Shown: positions 44,880 to 53,448 of the stretch, piece by piece
Numbering within the stretch: the first letter of the stretch is position 1
Layout of the letters: the number at the start of each line of letters is the position of its first letter
Assembly (NCBI RefSeq): GCF_016598485.1
Contig: NZ_JAEMUW010000025.1
Coordinates: forward strand, 16,714 to 80,713
Length of the DNA stretch: 64,000 nucleotides
Direction: 5' to 3'
Source: Micromonospora coerulea
GTDB taxonomy: Bacteria; Actinomycetota; Actinomycetes; Mycobacteriales; Micromonosporaceae
Notes under the pieces: generated by a model
Database searches by the model: none
What the model was told of the DNA's origin: nothing
What the model saw: only the letters and a program-made list of their open reading frames with translations
Program-made: the position numbers and the translations under genes

Positions 44880-45114
44880 GCGCGCGGCCGGGCACCAACA
44901 CCGGCGAAACATCCTCGCGAACTCGCGGTCCGTGATTGAGTACCTACGGAGCGGGAACACCGCTCGCTGCGACGGCCTGATGACGCTGCGTGGCGAGTTG
45001 TCGTCGCTCCTGGCGTGCCAGTCACGTAACCCACTTCCGGCCCGGTGCGTGGCCCGACCACGCGCATGACCGGTTTCCCAATCCGGGCGGGGGACCTTCC
45101 TGAGGGAGGCGCGG

Positions 45115-46257
45115 ATGTTCGGACAGACCACCACCACCACGACGACACCACCACCCACCGATCGGGGACTGGAAGACCTCGACGCGGCGGCGCTGGCATA
45201 CGCGGCCCGGATCGCCGGGTTGCCACCCGAGCGGCGGCAGGAGGCCCGGGACGACCTGGTCCGCTTCGCGCTGCCCTTCGCCGGTCGGCTCGCCCGCCGC
45301 TACCGCGGTCGCGGGGAACCGCTGGAAGACCTGGAGCAGGTGGCCCGTCTCGGCCTGGTCAACGCCGTCGACCGGTACGACCCGGAACGGGGCTCGTTCA
45401 CCGCGTACGCGGCGATCACCATCGTCGGCGAGATCAAACGGCACTTCCGGGACCGCACCTGGGGCGTGCACGTGCCCCGCCGGCTGCGCGACCTGATCCT
45501 CGAGGTGGGGCAGGCGACGGCGGCGCTGACCAGCGAACTGTCCCGGGCGCCCACGGTCGCCGAGCTGGCCGAACGGCTGGAGACGCCGGAGGAGGAGATC
45601 CTCGCCGCGCTGGAGTCGGCCGCCGGCTACAGCCCGGCCTCGCTGAACGCCCCGGTCGGCGGGGAGAGCTCCGCCGAGTTCGGTGACCTGGTCGGCGAGT
45701 CGGACAACGCGCTGGAGTCGGTCGACGACCGGGTGACCGTCAGCGGCCTGCTGCACCGGCTGCCCTGGCGGGAGCGGCGGATCCTCGCCATGCGCTTCTA
45801 CGGCAACCAGACGCAGGCCGAGATCGCGGCCCGGTTCGGCATCTCCCAGATGCACGTCTCCCGGCTGCTGTCCCGGGCGCTGACCTGGCTGCGCCAGGCG
45901 ATGCTCGCCGACGCCCCGCCGCCCTGGCAGAACGGCGCCGCCGAGTCGGAGCCGGCGAAGACCCGGATCTCGGTGAAGCAGAACGGCGACCGCGTGGTCG
46001 TCGAGGTCGGCGGCGAGGTCGACCGGGACGGCGCGGACCAGCTGCGCCGGGCGATGCTGGCGGCGGTGACCGGGCAGCCCCGCGAGGTGGTGGTCGACCT
46101 GGTCGGCGCGGGCGGCTTCGACGCGGGCGGCATCGCCGCGCTGATGGCCGGCCGGGACGCGGCGGCGCGGACCGGCGTGCCGCTGCGGTTGACCCGGGTG
46201 CAGCCCGCGGTGCGCCGCTCGCTCGCCGCCGCCGGCCTGCCGCCCGCCGGCGACTGA
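45115..46257 (+). CDS. Sigma-B/F-type RNA polymerase sigma factor fused to a STAS domain
   Basis: 380 residues. Sigma region 2 (about 50-115, LEDLEQVARLGLVNAVDRYD), region 3 (about 120-190), region 4 (about 205-265, QTQAEIAARFGISQMHVSR) and, unusually, a C-terminal STAS domain (about 280-380, VVVEVGGEVDRDGADQLRRA). In the STAS phosphorylation loop the usual D-S-x-G reads D336-A337-G-G, so the Ser that anti-sigma kinases phosphorylate is absent. The fusion may tether an anti-sigma factor constitutively or keep the sigma factor free. Starts at ATG 45115 after CTGAGGGAGGCGC. It is a good candidate reader of the GTTT/GGGTA promoters in this window. Confidence 0.88.
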   Translation: MFGQTTTTTTTPPPTDRGLEDLDAAALAYAARIAGLPPERRQEARDDLVRFALPFAGRLARRYRGRGEPLEDLEQVARLGLVNAVDRYDPERGSFTAYAAITIVGEIKRHFRDRTWGVHVPRRLRDLILEVGQATAALTSELSRAPTVAELAERLETPEEEILAALESAAGYSPASLNAPVGGESSAEFGDLVGESDNALESVDDRVTVSGLLHRLPWRERRILAMRFYGNQTQAEIAARFGISQMHVSRLLSRALTWLRQAMLADAPPPWQNGAAESEPAKTRISVKQNGDRVVVEVGGEVDRDGADQLRRAMLAAVTGQPREVVVDLVGAGGFDAGGIAALMAGRDAAARTGVPLRLTRVQPAVRRSLAAAGLPPAGD

Positions 46258-46280
46258 ACCTGGCCGGTACGGACGAGGGA

Positions 46281-46316
46281 GGGGGCCGGCGCTCGTGGCG
46301 CCGGCCCCCTTCTTTT
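46281..46316. terminator. Intrinsic terminator between sigma factor and ctaD
   Basis: A perfect 12-bp stem (GGGGGCCGGCGC at 46281-46292, complement at 46298-46309) with a 5-base loop is followed by a T-rich tail (TTCTTTT) on the plus strand. It separates the two convergent genes. Confidence 0.9.
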
Positions 46317-46324
46317 CGTGACGC

Positions 46325-48331
46325 TCAGCGCTCGTCGGGGTTGTCCTCGTGCCCGCGCGGGTGCCGCCACCGCTCGCGCTCCGGCGGCCGGCGCTCCGCG
46401 CCCGGCTCGATCTCCTCGGGCGCGTCGGTCTCCTCGAAGCTCGGCCGCCGGATCTGCTCCGGCTCCGGCACCACCACCGGCCGCGCCCCGGACTGCGGCG
46501 CGGGATGGTGCTCGACGGCCTCGCGGGCGCCGTGCGCCCCCTCGGCGGCCGGCGACTCGGGGACGTGCGGCTCGAGGTGCAGCTCCTCGGCGAAGTGCTG
46601 CGGCGGCTTGGTGGTGCGCTGCGGCAGGTCCCGGCCGAGATCGGCGACGAGCTGGCCGTACTTCAGGTCGAAGGCGGGCCGCTCGGAGCGGATCCGGTGC
46701 ATCCGGTCGAAGTTGCGCAGTGGGGGCGGGCAGGTGGTGGCCCACTCCAGCGAGTTGCCGAAGCCCCACGGGTCGTCGACGGAGACCAGCGTGCCGTACC
46801 GCCAGGACTTCCAGGCGTTGTAGATGAAGAACAGCGTGGAGACGCCCAGGATGAACGATCCGATGCTGGAGACGGTGTTGAGGACCGTGAAGCCGTCGCC
46901 GGGCAGGTAGTCGGCGTACCGGCGGGGCATGCCCTCGTTGCCCAGCCAGTGCTGGACCAGGAAGGTCGTGTGGAAGCCGACGAACATGGTCCAGAAGTGC
47001 ACCTTGCCCAGGCGTTCGTCGAGCAGCCGCCCGGTCATCTTCGGGAACCAGAAGTAGACCCCGCCGAAGGCGGCGAAGACGATCGTGCCGAACAGCACGT
47101 AGTGGAAGTGCGCCACCACGAAGTACGTGTCGGTGACGTGGAAGTCGGCGGGCGGGCTGGCCAGCAGCACCCCGGTCAGGCCGCCGAGCAGGAAGGTGGT
47201 CAGGAAGCCGATGGCGAAGAGCATCGGCGTCTCGAAGGTGAGCTGCCCCTTCCACATGGTGCCGATCCAGTTGAAGAACTTCACCCCGGTCGGCACCGCG
47301 ATCAGGTAGCTCACGATGCTGAAGAACGGCAGCAGCACCTGGCCGGTGGCGAACATGTGGTGCGCCCACACGGTCATCGACAGGATGGTGATCGCGATGG
47401 TGGCGAGCACGATACCGGTGTAGCCGAAGATCGGCTTGCGGGCGAACACCGGGATGATCTCGCTGACGATGCCGAAGAACGGCAGCGCCACGACGTACAC
47501 CTCGGGATGGCCGAAGAACCAGAACAGATGCTGCCAGAGCATCGGCCCGCCGGTGGTCGGGTCGTAGACGTGCGACTGCAGGATCCGGTCCGACGCCAGT
47601 GCGAAGAGCGCCGCCGCCAGCAGCGGGAAGATGAAGATCACCAGCACGCTGGTGAGCAGCAGGTTCCAGGTGAAGATCGGCATCCGGAACATGGTCATCC
47701 CGGGGGCGCGCAGGGTCACGATGGTGGTGATCATGTTGACCGCGCCGAGGATCGTGCCCAGCCCGGAGAGGGCCAGCCCGACCACCCACATGTTTCCGCC
47801 GACCCCCGGGCTGTGCTGGGACAGGCTCAACGGGGTGTACGCGAACCAGCCGAAGTCCGCCGCGCCACTCGGGGTGAAGAAGCTGGCCATGAGTATCGAC
47901 CCGCCGAACAGGTACATCCAGTACGCCAAGGCGTTCAGCCGGGGGAACGAGACGTCCGGGGCGCCGATCTGCAGCGGGACGATGTAGTTGCCGAAGGCGA
48001 AGACCAGCGGGGTGGCGAAGAACAGCAGCATGATCGTGCCGTGCATGGTGAAGAGCTGGTTGTACTGCTCGGGCGAGAGGAACTGCAGCCCCGGGCGGCC
48101 CAGTTCGGCCCGCAGCAGCAGCGCCATCACGCCGCCGATCAGGAAGAACAGGAACGAGGTGTAGAGGTACAGCAGACCGATCTGCTTGGCGTCGGTCGTG
48201 CCGAGCAGTTTGATCAGATGGTTGCCGGGCAGCGCGCTACGGACCGGACCCGGATAGCCGCCGAACCTGGCCGGCGCGAGAACCGCCGGTCCCCGGTCTC
48301 GTGGCGGCTCAGTGACTACCCGCTTGGCCAT
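46325..48331 (-). CDS. ctaD: Cytochrome c oxidase subunit I
   Basis: 668 residues: a 12-helix heme-copper oxidase subunit I of the aa3 type. Signatures include MHGTIMLLFFATP, the heme and CuB ligands in QHLFWFFGHPEVYVVALP and WAHHMFATG, and YFVVAHFHYVLFG. It is the catalytic subunit that reduces O2 and pumps protons in the cytoplasmic membrane. The C-terminus is extended by roughly 90 charged residues (Glu, Pro, Arg-rich) beyond the last helix. Start ATG 48331 (MAKRVVTEPP). The other oxidase subunits are not in the window. Confidence 0.96.
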   Translation of the reverse strand: MAKRVVTEPPRDRGPAVLAPARFGGYPGPVRSALPGNHLIKLLGTTDAKQIGLLYLYTSFLFFLIGGVMALLLRAELGRPGLQFLSPEQYNQLFTMHGTIMLLFFATPLVFAFGNYIVPLQIGAPDVSFPRLNALAYWMYLFGGSILMASFFTPSGAADFGWFAYTPLSLSQHSPGVGGNMWVVGLALSGLGTILGAVNMITTIVTLRAPGMTMFRMPIFTWNLLLTSVLVIFIFPLLAAALFALASDRILQSHVYDPTTGGPMLWQHLFWFFGHPEVYVVALPFFGIVSEIIPVFARKPIFGYTGIVLATIAITILSMTVWAHHMFATGQVLLPFFSIVSYLIAVPTGVKFFNWIGTMWKGQLTFETPMLFAIGFLTTFLLGGLTGVLLASPPADFHVTDTYFVVAHFHYVLFGTIVFAAFGGVYFWFPKMTGRLLDERLGKVHFWTMFVGFHTTFLVQHWLGNEGMPRRYADYLPGDGFTVLNTVSSIGSFILGVSTLFFIYNAWKSWRYGTLVSVDDPWGFGNSLEWATTCPPPLRNFDRMHRIRSERPAFDLKYGQLVADLGRDLPQRTTKPPQHFAEELHLEPHVPESPAAEGAHGAREAVEHHPAPQSGARPVVVPEPEQIRRPSFEETDAPEEIEPGAERRPPERERWRHPRGHEDNPDER

Positions 48332-48418
48332 ATTTCTCACCCCGTCGTGACGACAGAAAGGACGGGCACGCCTACCCGGCCCTCTGCCCATGAAACCAGG
48401 CGAGAGCGGAAAATTCGG

Positions 48419-49150
48419 TCAGTTCGCCGGTAGCATCGCCCAGACGACCTTGCCGTCGCCGGTCGGCGCGCTGCCCCAACGCTGGGTCAGCTCGCGGACC
48501 AGCATCAGGCCGCGGCCACCCTCGGCCCGCGCGTCCCGCCCGGTCACCGCCCGGGCCGCCCTGCGGCTGCCGTCGGCGACGGCGACCTGCAGGTACGGGC
48601 GGCGCAGCGTCACCGTCACCTGCATCGGCGTGCCGGCGTGCCGGACCACGTTGGCCACCAGCTCGGTCAGCACCAGCGAGGCCGGGCCGGTCAGCTCGGG
48701 GATGTTCCACCGCCCGCAGGCGTCGGCGACCAGCTCGCGGGCCCGCCGGCAGGCCTCGGCGACCGGCTCCAGCCGGGCCCGCAGCCGGGGCGCCGCCGCC
48801 GCGCCGGCCAGTGCGGTGGCCTCCGCGCAGTCCGGCCGGACCGGCACCACGCGGTACGCGGTGGTCTCGGCGAGCCACGCTGCCGCGTCCGGTGGCGGAG
48901 CGCAGAGCACCATCGGCACCGCGGGCCAGTCGGCGGCCCGCCGCGCGGCGGCCGCGAAGACCGACAGCGCCAGCGGATCGGCGACCTCGACCTCGGTCAG
49001 GTCGACCACGAGCGCGTCGGGCTGGGCGGTGAGGCAACGGTCGAGCACGGTGTGCACCGCGCGCATGGTGGCCAGATCGAGCGCGCCGGCGAGCCGGACG
49101 AGGGTGACCGGCGACTCGTCGCGGACCTCGCAGCTGATCCGGGTCGGCAT
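48419..49150 (-). CDS. STAS-HATPase fusion protein, RsbW-like anti-sigma kinase
   Basis: 243 residues. Residues 1-95 form a STAS-like domain (LVRLAGALDLATMRAV, ALVVDLTEVEVADPLALSVF) in which the phospho-Ser is replaced (Asp58-Pro59-Leu). Residues about 130-243 are a GHKL ATPase: N box LVLTELVANVVRHAG, G1-like VAVADGSRR and RGLMLVRELTQRWG. Normal RsbW/SpoIIAB proteins bind sigma factors and phosphorylate STAS antagonists; here the kinase carries its own unphosphorylatable STAS. ATG 49150 has a GAGGGC site. A sigma-B-type promoter lies at 49186-49211. Confidence 0.85.
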   Translation of the reverse strand: MPTRISCEVRDESPVTLVRLAGALDLATMRAVHTVLDRCLTAQPDALVVDLTEVEVADPLALSVFAAAARRAADWPAVPMVLCAPPPDAAAWLAETTAYRVVPVRPDCAEATALAGAAAAPRLRARLEPVAEACRRARELVADACGRWNIPELTGPASLVLTELVANVVRHAGTPMQVTVTLRRPYLQVAVADGSRRAARAVTGRDARAEGGRGLMLVRELTQRWGSAPTGDGKVVWAMLPAN

Positions 49151-49185
49151 GGTGCCCTCGTTTCCGTCTGTCGCGAACCTGCGAA

Positions 49186-49211
49186 CTACCCGTCGCCCGG
49201 CCCGGCCAAAC
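49186..49211 (-). promoter_or_regulatory. Sigma-B-type promoter of the STAS-HATPase gene
   Basis: On the minus strand GTTT (49211-49208), a 16-base spacer and GGGTAG (49191-49186), about 35 bases before the ATG. It has the same spacing and -10 as the sites at 58826 and 59708, and suggests feedback control of the anti-sigma gene. Confidence 0.7.
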
Positions 49212-49322
49212 CGGACCAGCCGCCCATTCGGGACTGCTCAGCGGCGACGATTCGGGTGACCCGCGGGGCCGCGCGGCGCGAGGGAGCAGGCGGAGCGGTT
49301 CCCGCCGGTCCGGGGTGGGCGG

Positions 49323-49790
49323 TCAGCGGCGGCGGTTCAGGTGCCGGGTGGTGAGCAGGCCGAGGGCGATCATGCCCACCCCGAGCCCGAGGTGCAGCCA
49401 GTTGTCGGCGCCGTTGAGCGGGATGAAGTTGGCCCCGCTGTCGTAGTCGACCACCACGCCGTAGAGCCAGAGCACGAGGTAGATCGGGCCGCCGCCGATC
49501 AGGAACGTGCGGGCCGCGGAGACGGTGCGCGCCAGTGCCAGGCCGGCCACGCCGAAGAGCAGGTGCACGATGTTGTGCAGCACGGACACCTGGAACAGCC
49601 CGAGCAGCTTGGCCTCGGACTGGTGGCCGGCGAAGGACAGGTCGTCGAAGCTGCTGGTGATGCCGGGGACGAAGCCGAGTACGCCGATGACCAGGAAGAC
49701 CACCCCGACGGTGGCCGCGACCCGGCGTACCGGCGCCCGGCCGTCCGCGGGGTTGCGTCGCCCGCGGGAGTGCGCCATCGAGTTGGTCAT
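49323..49790 (-). CDS. DUF4383 membrane protein
   Basis: 155 residues, four membrane helices. DUF4383 features are clear: VGVVFLVIGVLGFVPGITSS, HNIVHLLFGVAGLALAR and the final LHLGLGVGMIALGLL. The central His residues in the helices are conserved in the family; function unknown. ATG 49790 with an AAGGAGAC ribosome site. A sigma-B-type promoter at 49826-49850 suggests stress induction, consistent with frequent association of DUF4383 genes with stress functions. Confidence 0.88.
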   Translation of the reverse strand: MTNSMAHSRGRRNPADGRAPVRRVAATVGVVFLVIGVLGFVPGITSSFDDLSFAGHQSEAKLLGLFQVSVLHNIVHLLFGVAGLALARTVSAARTFLIGGGPIYLVLWLYGVVVDYDSGANFIPLNGADNWLHLGLGVGMIALGLLTTRHLNRRR

Positions 49791-49825
49791 GTCGGTCTCC
49801 TTCACCGGACAAGGGACCGGGCGGC

Positions 49826-49850
49826 ATTCCCGCCGCCACCGGTGACAAAC
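49826..49850 (-). promoter_or_regulatory. Sigma-B-type promoter of the DUF4383 gene
   Basis: On the minus strand GTTT (49850-49847), a 15-base spacer and GGGAAT (49831-49826), one mismatch from GGGTAT; about 36 bases upstream of the start. Confidence 0.55.
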
Positions 49851-49902
49851 GCCCACCCGACCCGTGCGCAAAAGGCGGCCGGGCCGGGTGGTCGGCGTCG
49901 GG

Positions 49903-51054
49903 TCAGGCCGGTTGCAGCGGGCGGGCGCCGAGCCGGACCCGCTCGTACAGGCCCACGTACTTCTCCGCCATCACCGCCGGGGTGAACCGGGCGACCGCCT
50001 CGCGGCGGCACTCGTCGGGATCCAGCAGCTCCGCGGCCAGCACCAGCTCGCCCAGCTCCTCCTCGTCGGAGGTGAGCAGCCCGGTGCGCCCGTGCTCGAT
50101 CAGCTCGGGCAGGCAGCCGCGCGCGGTGGAGACCACCGGCGTACCGAGGGCGAGGGACTCGACCACGGCGGTGCCGCCGGGCTCCTCCCAGCGCAGCGGG
50201 AAGAGCGAGGCGCGGGCCCCGGCGAGCAGGTCGTCGCGCTCCCGACCGGCGACGGTGCCGACCCAGCGGACCAGGTCGCCGTCGACGTGCGGGGCGACGT
50301 GCTCGTAGAAGAACCGCACGTCGGGGTTCTGCCGGGCCTCGTCACCGGCCGCCGCCAGGTCCTCCGGCCGGTGGTACGGCCCGACCGGCCCGGCCAGCAC
50401 CAGCGGGAAGCCGACCTGCTGGGCGAGCCGGGCGCCCAGGTCCTGGCCCTTGCCCGGGTTGATCCGGCCCAGGATGATCAGGTAGTCGCCCTTGTCCACC
50501 CGGGGGCGGCGGTCCGCGTCCACGGCCAGCGGGGTGGACAGGTGCACGTGCCCCACCGAGTGGTCCCGCAGCGCCTGCGGCGCCCGGGCCAGCTGCGAGG
50601 CGGAGACGCCGTTGACCCGGACCCGGTCGCCGCCGTCCAGGTTGCCGTACAGCTCCGGGTGCTTCGCCAGGTCCCAGTGCAGGGTGTGCAGCGCCGGCGG
50701 GGCGTCCGGGCCCATCGCGGTCATGGTGGCCAGCCCGACCGCCTCCACGTGGTCGTGGACCAGGTCGATGTCGTCGCGGTGCTGCAGCGCCCGCACCACC
50801 CCGTTGAGGTGTGCCTGGGAGACCCCGCAGACCTGGTTGTACGGCCGTTGCAGGGCGTGGAACTGCCCGTCCGGGAAGACGGAGATCTTCTCGTCGACCG
50901 CCAGGGTGCTGGTCTCCACGGAGGCCAGCACCACGCGTACGCCGAGGCGGCGCAGCTCGGGCACGAGGGTGGCCACCACGTTCTCGATCCCGCCGTAGCC
51001 GGGGGGCGGCACCGACAACCAGGGGCCGGCGTTCATCAGGACGGTGAGACTCAT
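49903..51054 (-). CDS. GT4-family glycosyltransferase
   Basis: 383 residues, GT-B fold. The N-terminal glycine loop is WLSVPPPGYGGIENVVATLV; the donor domain contains LIILGRINPGKGQDLGARLA and the Glu-rich motif FPLRWEEPGGTAVVESLALG. It transfers an activated sugar to an unknown acceptor. ATG 51054 with an AGGGAAGG site. It lies downstream of, and on the same strand as, gpgS, so it may act in glucosylglycerate or related glycoside synthesis, but the 130-bp gap leaves this open. Confidence 0.85.
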   Translation of the reverse strand: MSLTVLMNAGPWLSVPPPGYGGIENVVATLVPELRRLGVRVVLASVETSTLAVDEKISVFPDGQFHALQRPYNQVCGVSQAHLNGVVRALQHRDDIDLVHDHVEAVGLATMTAMGPDAPPALHTLHWDLAKHPELYGNLDGGDRVRVNGVSASQLARAPQALRDHSVGHVHLSTPLAVDADRRPRVDKGDYLIILGRINPGKGQDLGARLAQQVGFPLVLAGPVGPYHRPEDLAAAGDEARQNPDVRFFYEHVAPHVDGDLVRWVGTVAGRERDDLLAGARASLFPLRWEEPGGTAVVESLALGTPVVSTARGCLPELIEHGRTGLLTSDEEELGELVLAAELLDPDECRREAVARFTPAVMAEKYVGLYERVRLGARPLQPA

Positions 51055-51184
51055 GGTGTCGGGATCCTTCCCTCGGCGGCGCCCCCGTCGGCCCTCCGCG
51101 TGCCAGCGACCGGCCCCGTGGGCCGGCCGTCAACGCTGTGCGCCGGTCCGCGGGACCGGTGTTCGCCACCCTCGACCGGTGGCC

Positions 51185-52204
51185 TCACGCCGCCACCCGC
51201 CGCCGGGGCACCCGGTGCCGCAGCTGGGCCAGCGGCGGGCGCTCCTCGACCGAGACGTCGTTGACCACGATCTCGCGGTCCAGGTTGGGCAGCGCGTCGG
51301 AGCCGCCCCGCCGGAACTGGGTGAGCAGCGCCGCCGGCGTGGTGCCCGGGCTGGCCCAGCCACGGCGTTGCAGCCGGGACCAGGCGGTCAGCATGATCTG
51401 GGCGGACATCCGGCCCAGCGCGGCGGTGTCCTGGTGGCGGTGCTTGCGCTCACCCAGGTCCACCTGGGCCAGCGCGTCGAGACCGACCAGCTCCAGCAGG
51501 TCGATCAGCATCGCCGTCTCCACGCCGTAGCCGGACACGAACGGCACCCGTTCGAGCACCTCCCGGCGGCCCGCGTACTCGCCCGCGAGGGGCTGCACGA
51601 AGCCCGCCAGCTCCGGCCAGAAGAGGTTGAGCAGCGGCCGGGCCATCAGCTCGGTCACCCGGCCCCCGCCGTCGGCCTCCACGCTGGTCGCGCCGACCAG
51701 CGGCCGGTGGTAGAAGCCCTTGACGAAGTCGACCGACGGATCAGTCAGCAACGGGCCGATCAGTCCGGTGACGAAGTGTGGCCGGAACTCGTGCAGGTCC
51801 GCGTCGACGAAGGCGACCACGTCCCCCTCGGCGGCGGCCAGGCCGGCCCAGAGCGCGTCGCCCTTGCCGGTCAGCTGGGGCAGCCCGCGGGTCATCGCGT
51901 CCTGGCTGACCACCTCGGCGCCGGCCGCCCGGGCCACCTGGGCGGTCCGGTCGGTGGACCGGGAGTCGACCACGATCAGCTCGTCGACCAGGGGCAGTCG
52001 GTCCATCAGATGCTGACGGATCGTCGACACGATCGCGCCGACGGTGGCCTCTTCGTTGCGGGCCGGCAGCACCACGCTGACCCGGCTGTCACCCTTGGCG
52101 CGCAGCAGGCGCCGAGCCGGCCAGTCCCCGGCCGACGTGGTCCGATAGGTGGCCCAGGCCTCCACCACCGGTGAGACGATCGCTTCTGTATCCCGCACAG
52201 GCAC
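51185..52204 (-). CDS. gpgS: Glucosyl-3-phosphoglycerate synthase
   Basis: 339 residues, GT-A fold of family GT81. It makes glucosyl-3-phosphoglycerate from NDP-glucose and 3-phosphoglycerate, the first step to glucosylglycerate and, in mycobacteria, methylglucose lipopolysaccharide. Seen: VSVVLPARNEEATVGAIV, the metal-binding DAD in VVAFVDADLHEF, FVKGFYHRPL and the conserved YAGRREVLERVPFVSGYGVE block. GTG at 52204 (or 52198) is the start. No GpgP phosphatase is recognised in the window. Confidence 0.9.
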   Translation of the reverse strand: MPVRDTEAIVSPVVEAWATYRTTSAGDWPARRLLRAKGDSRVSVVLPARNEEATVGAIVSTIRQHLMDRLPLVDELIVVDSRSTDRTAQVARAAGAEVVSQDAMTRGLPQLTGKGDALWAGLAAAEGDVVAFVDADLHEFRPHFVTGLIGPLLTDPSVDFVKGFYHRPLVGATSVEADGGGRVTELMARPLLNLFWPELAGFVQPLAGEYAGRREVLERVPFVSGYGVETAMLIDLLELVGLDALAQVDLGERKHRHQDTAALGRMSAQIMLTAWSRLQRRGWASPGTTPAALLTQFRRGGSDALPNLDREIVVNDVSVEERPPLAQLRHRVPRRRVAA

Positions 52205-52416
52205 ACCCCCAGGTTGTGGCGGAAACGCGGGAAGGGGTTTCCCAGTTCAGGCCCCGCGCTAACCGGATCATGCCTATCAGCTTGATCACGTCCCGGGCAC
52301 CGGCCGGTTCCCGGCAGATGAACGTCTGATTGCGCCGCCCGGCGGGTTTGGTCGCGCTCCGGCAGGGGGAGTGCTCTCCGGGTAGGACGTGATGTCGTGG
52401 CGAGAGGGTCGATGGA

Positions 52417-53448
52417 ATGCGGGCGTGCCGGGTGGGACTGGTCGGAGCCGGCGGGGTGGCGCAACGCCACGCCCGGGTGCTGAGCGGCTTCGAGGACGTG
52501 GAACTGGTCGGGGTGACCGATGTCGCTCGGGACGCGGCCGAGGCGCTGGCCGGGCCGCACGGTGCCCGGACCTTCGTCGACGTGGGGGAACTGCTCGCCG
52601 CGGGCCCGGACGCCGTGTACGTCTGCGTGCCCCCGTTCGCGCACGGGCCGGTCGAGGAGGCGGTCATCGCCGCCGGGGTGCCGATGTTCGTCGAGAAGCC
52701 GGTCGCGGTCGACCTGGAGACCGCCGAGCGGATCGCCGACCTGGTGGAACGACGGCAGCTGCTGACCGCCGTCGGCCACCACTGGCGCTACCTGCACGTG
52801 GTCGAACAGGCCCGGGAGCTGCTCGCCGACCGTCCGGTGCGGATGGTCAACGGCGCCTGGCTGGACAAGGTGCCGCCGGTGGCCTGGTGGGCCCGCCGGG
52901 ACCGCTCCGGCGGGCCGGTGGTCGAGCAGGCCGCACACGTGCTCGACCTGGTCCGGGCGCTGGTCGGCGAGGCGACCGAGGTGACCGCGTACGGCGACGG
53001 CAACCCGCCGCCGGTCGACGGCGCCGACATCGACTCGGTGACCGCGGCGACGCTGCGGTTCGAGGGCGGCGCCGTCGGCACGCTCGCCGCGGCGTGCGTG
53101 CTGGGCTGGAAGCACCGGGCCGGCGTGGAGATCCTCGCCGACGGGCTGGCGCTGTCGCTGGCCGAGGACGGCCTGACCGTCTGCGACGGGGACGGCGAGC
53201 GGCACCTGCCCGCCGACCCCGACGGTGCCCGGGCGGCCGTCGACCGGGCCTTCGTCGACGCGGTCCGGGGGATCGGCGACGACGTCCGCGTGCCGTACGC
53301 GGAGGCGCTGCGCACCCAGCGGCTCGCGCTCGCGGTGGCCGAGTCGGCCCGTACCGGCCGCAGCGTGTCGCTGCCCACCGGCCCCGCCGCGCGGCCCCGG
53401 GCGGCCGTGGCCGACGCCGTGCCGGCGGGGGTGACCGTCGATGCGTGA
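52417..53448 (+). CDS. Gfo/Idh/MocA-family oxidoreductase
   Basis: 343 residues. NAD(P)-binding GLVGAGGVAQRHARVLSGF at the N-terminus, the catalytic EKPVAVDLETAERI motif (Lys of EKP) and the C-terminal alpha/beta domain with WWARRDRSGGPVVEQAAHVLD. Family members oxidise or reduce hydroxyls on sugars and cyclitols. The stop overlaps the start of the next dehydrogenase by 8 bases; the two probably act on the same carbohydrate. Confidence 0.88.
   Translation: MRACRVGLVGAGGVAQRHARVLSGFEDVELVGVTDVARDAAEALAGPHGARTFVDVGELLAAGPDAVYVCVPPFAHGPVEEAVIAAGVPMFVEKPVAVDLETAERIADLVERRQLLTAVGHHWRYLHVVEQARELLADRPVRMVNGAWLDKVPPVAWWARRDRSGGPVVEQAAHVLDLVRALVGEATEVTAYGDGNPPPVDGADIDSVTAATLRFEGGAVGTLAAACVLGWKHRAGVEILADGLALSLAEDGLTVCDGDGERHLPADPDGARAAVDRAFVDAVRGIGDDVRVPYAEALRTQRLALAVAESARTGRSVSLPTGPAARPRAAVADAVPAGVTVDA

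Noticed and set aside
45060..45114. Sigma-B-type promoter in front of the sigma-factor gene (autoregulation)
   Set aside because: A GTTT is present near 45071, but the following GGGCGG is only about 8 bases away, too close for a promoter.
46349..48433. Long plus-strand open frame antisense to ctaD
   Set aside because: It mirrors ctaD codon structure and has no motifs; ctaD is unambiguous on the minus strand.
52345..52385. GTTT...GGGTAG upstream of the Gfo/Idh gene as a sigma-B-type promoter
   Set aside because: The spacer is about 30 bases, well outside the 14-17 range.
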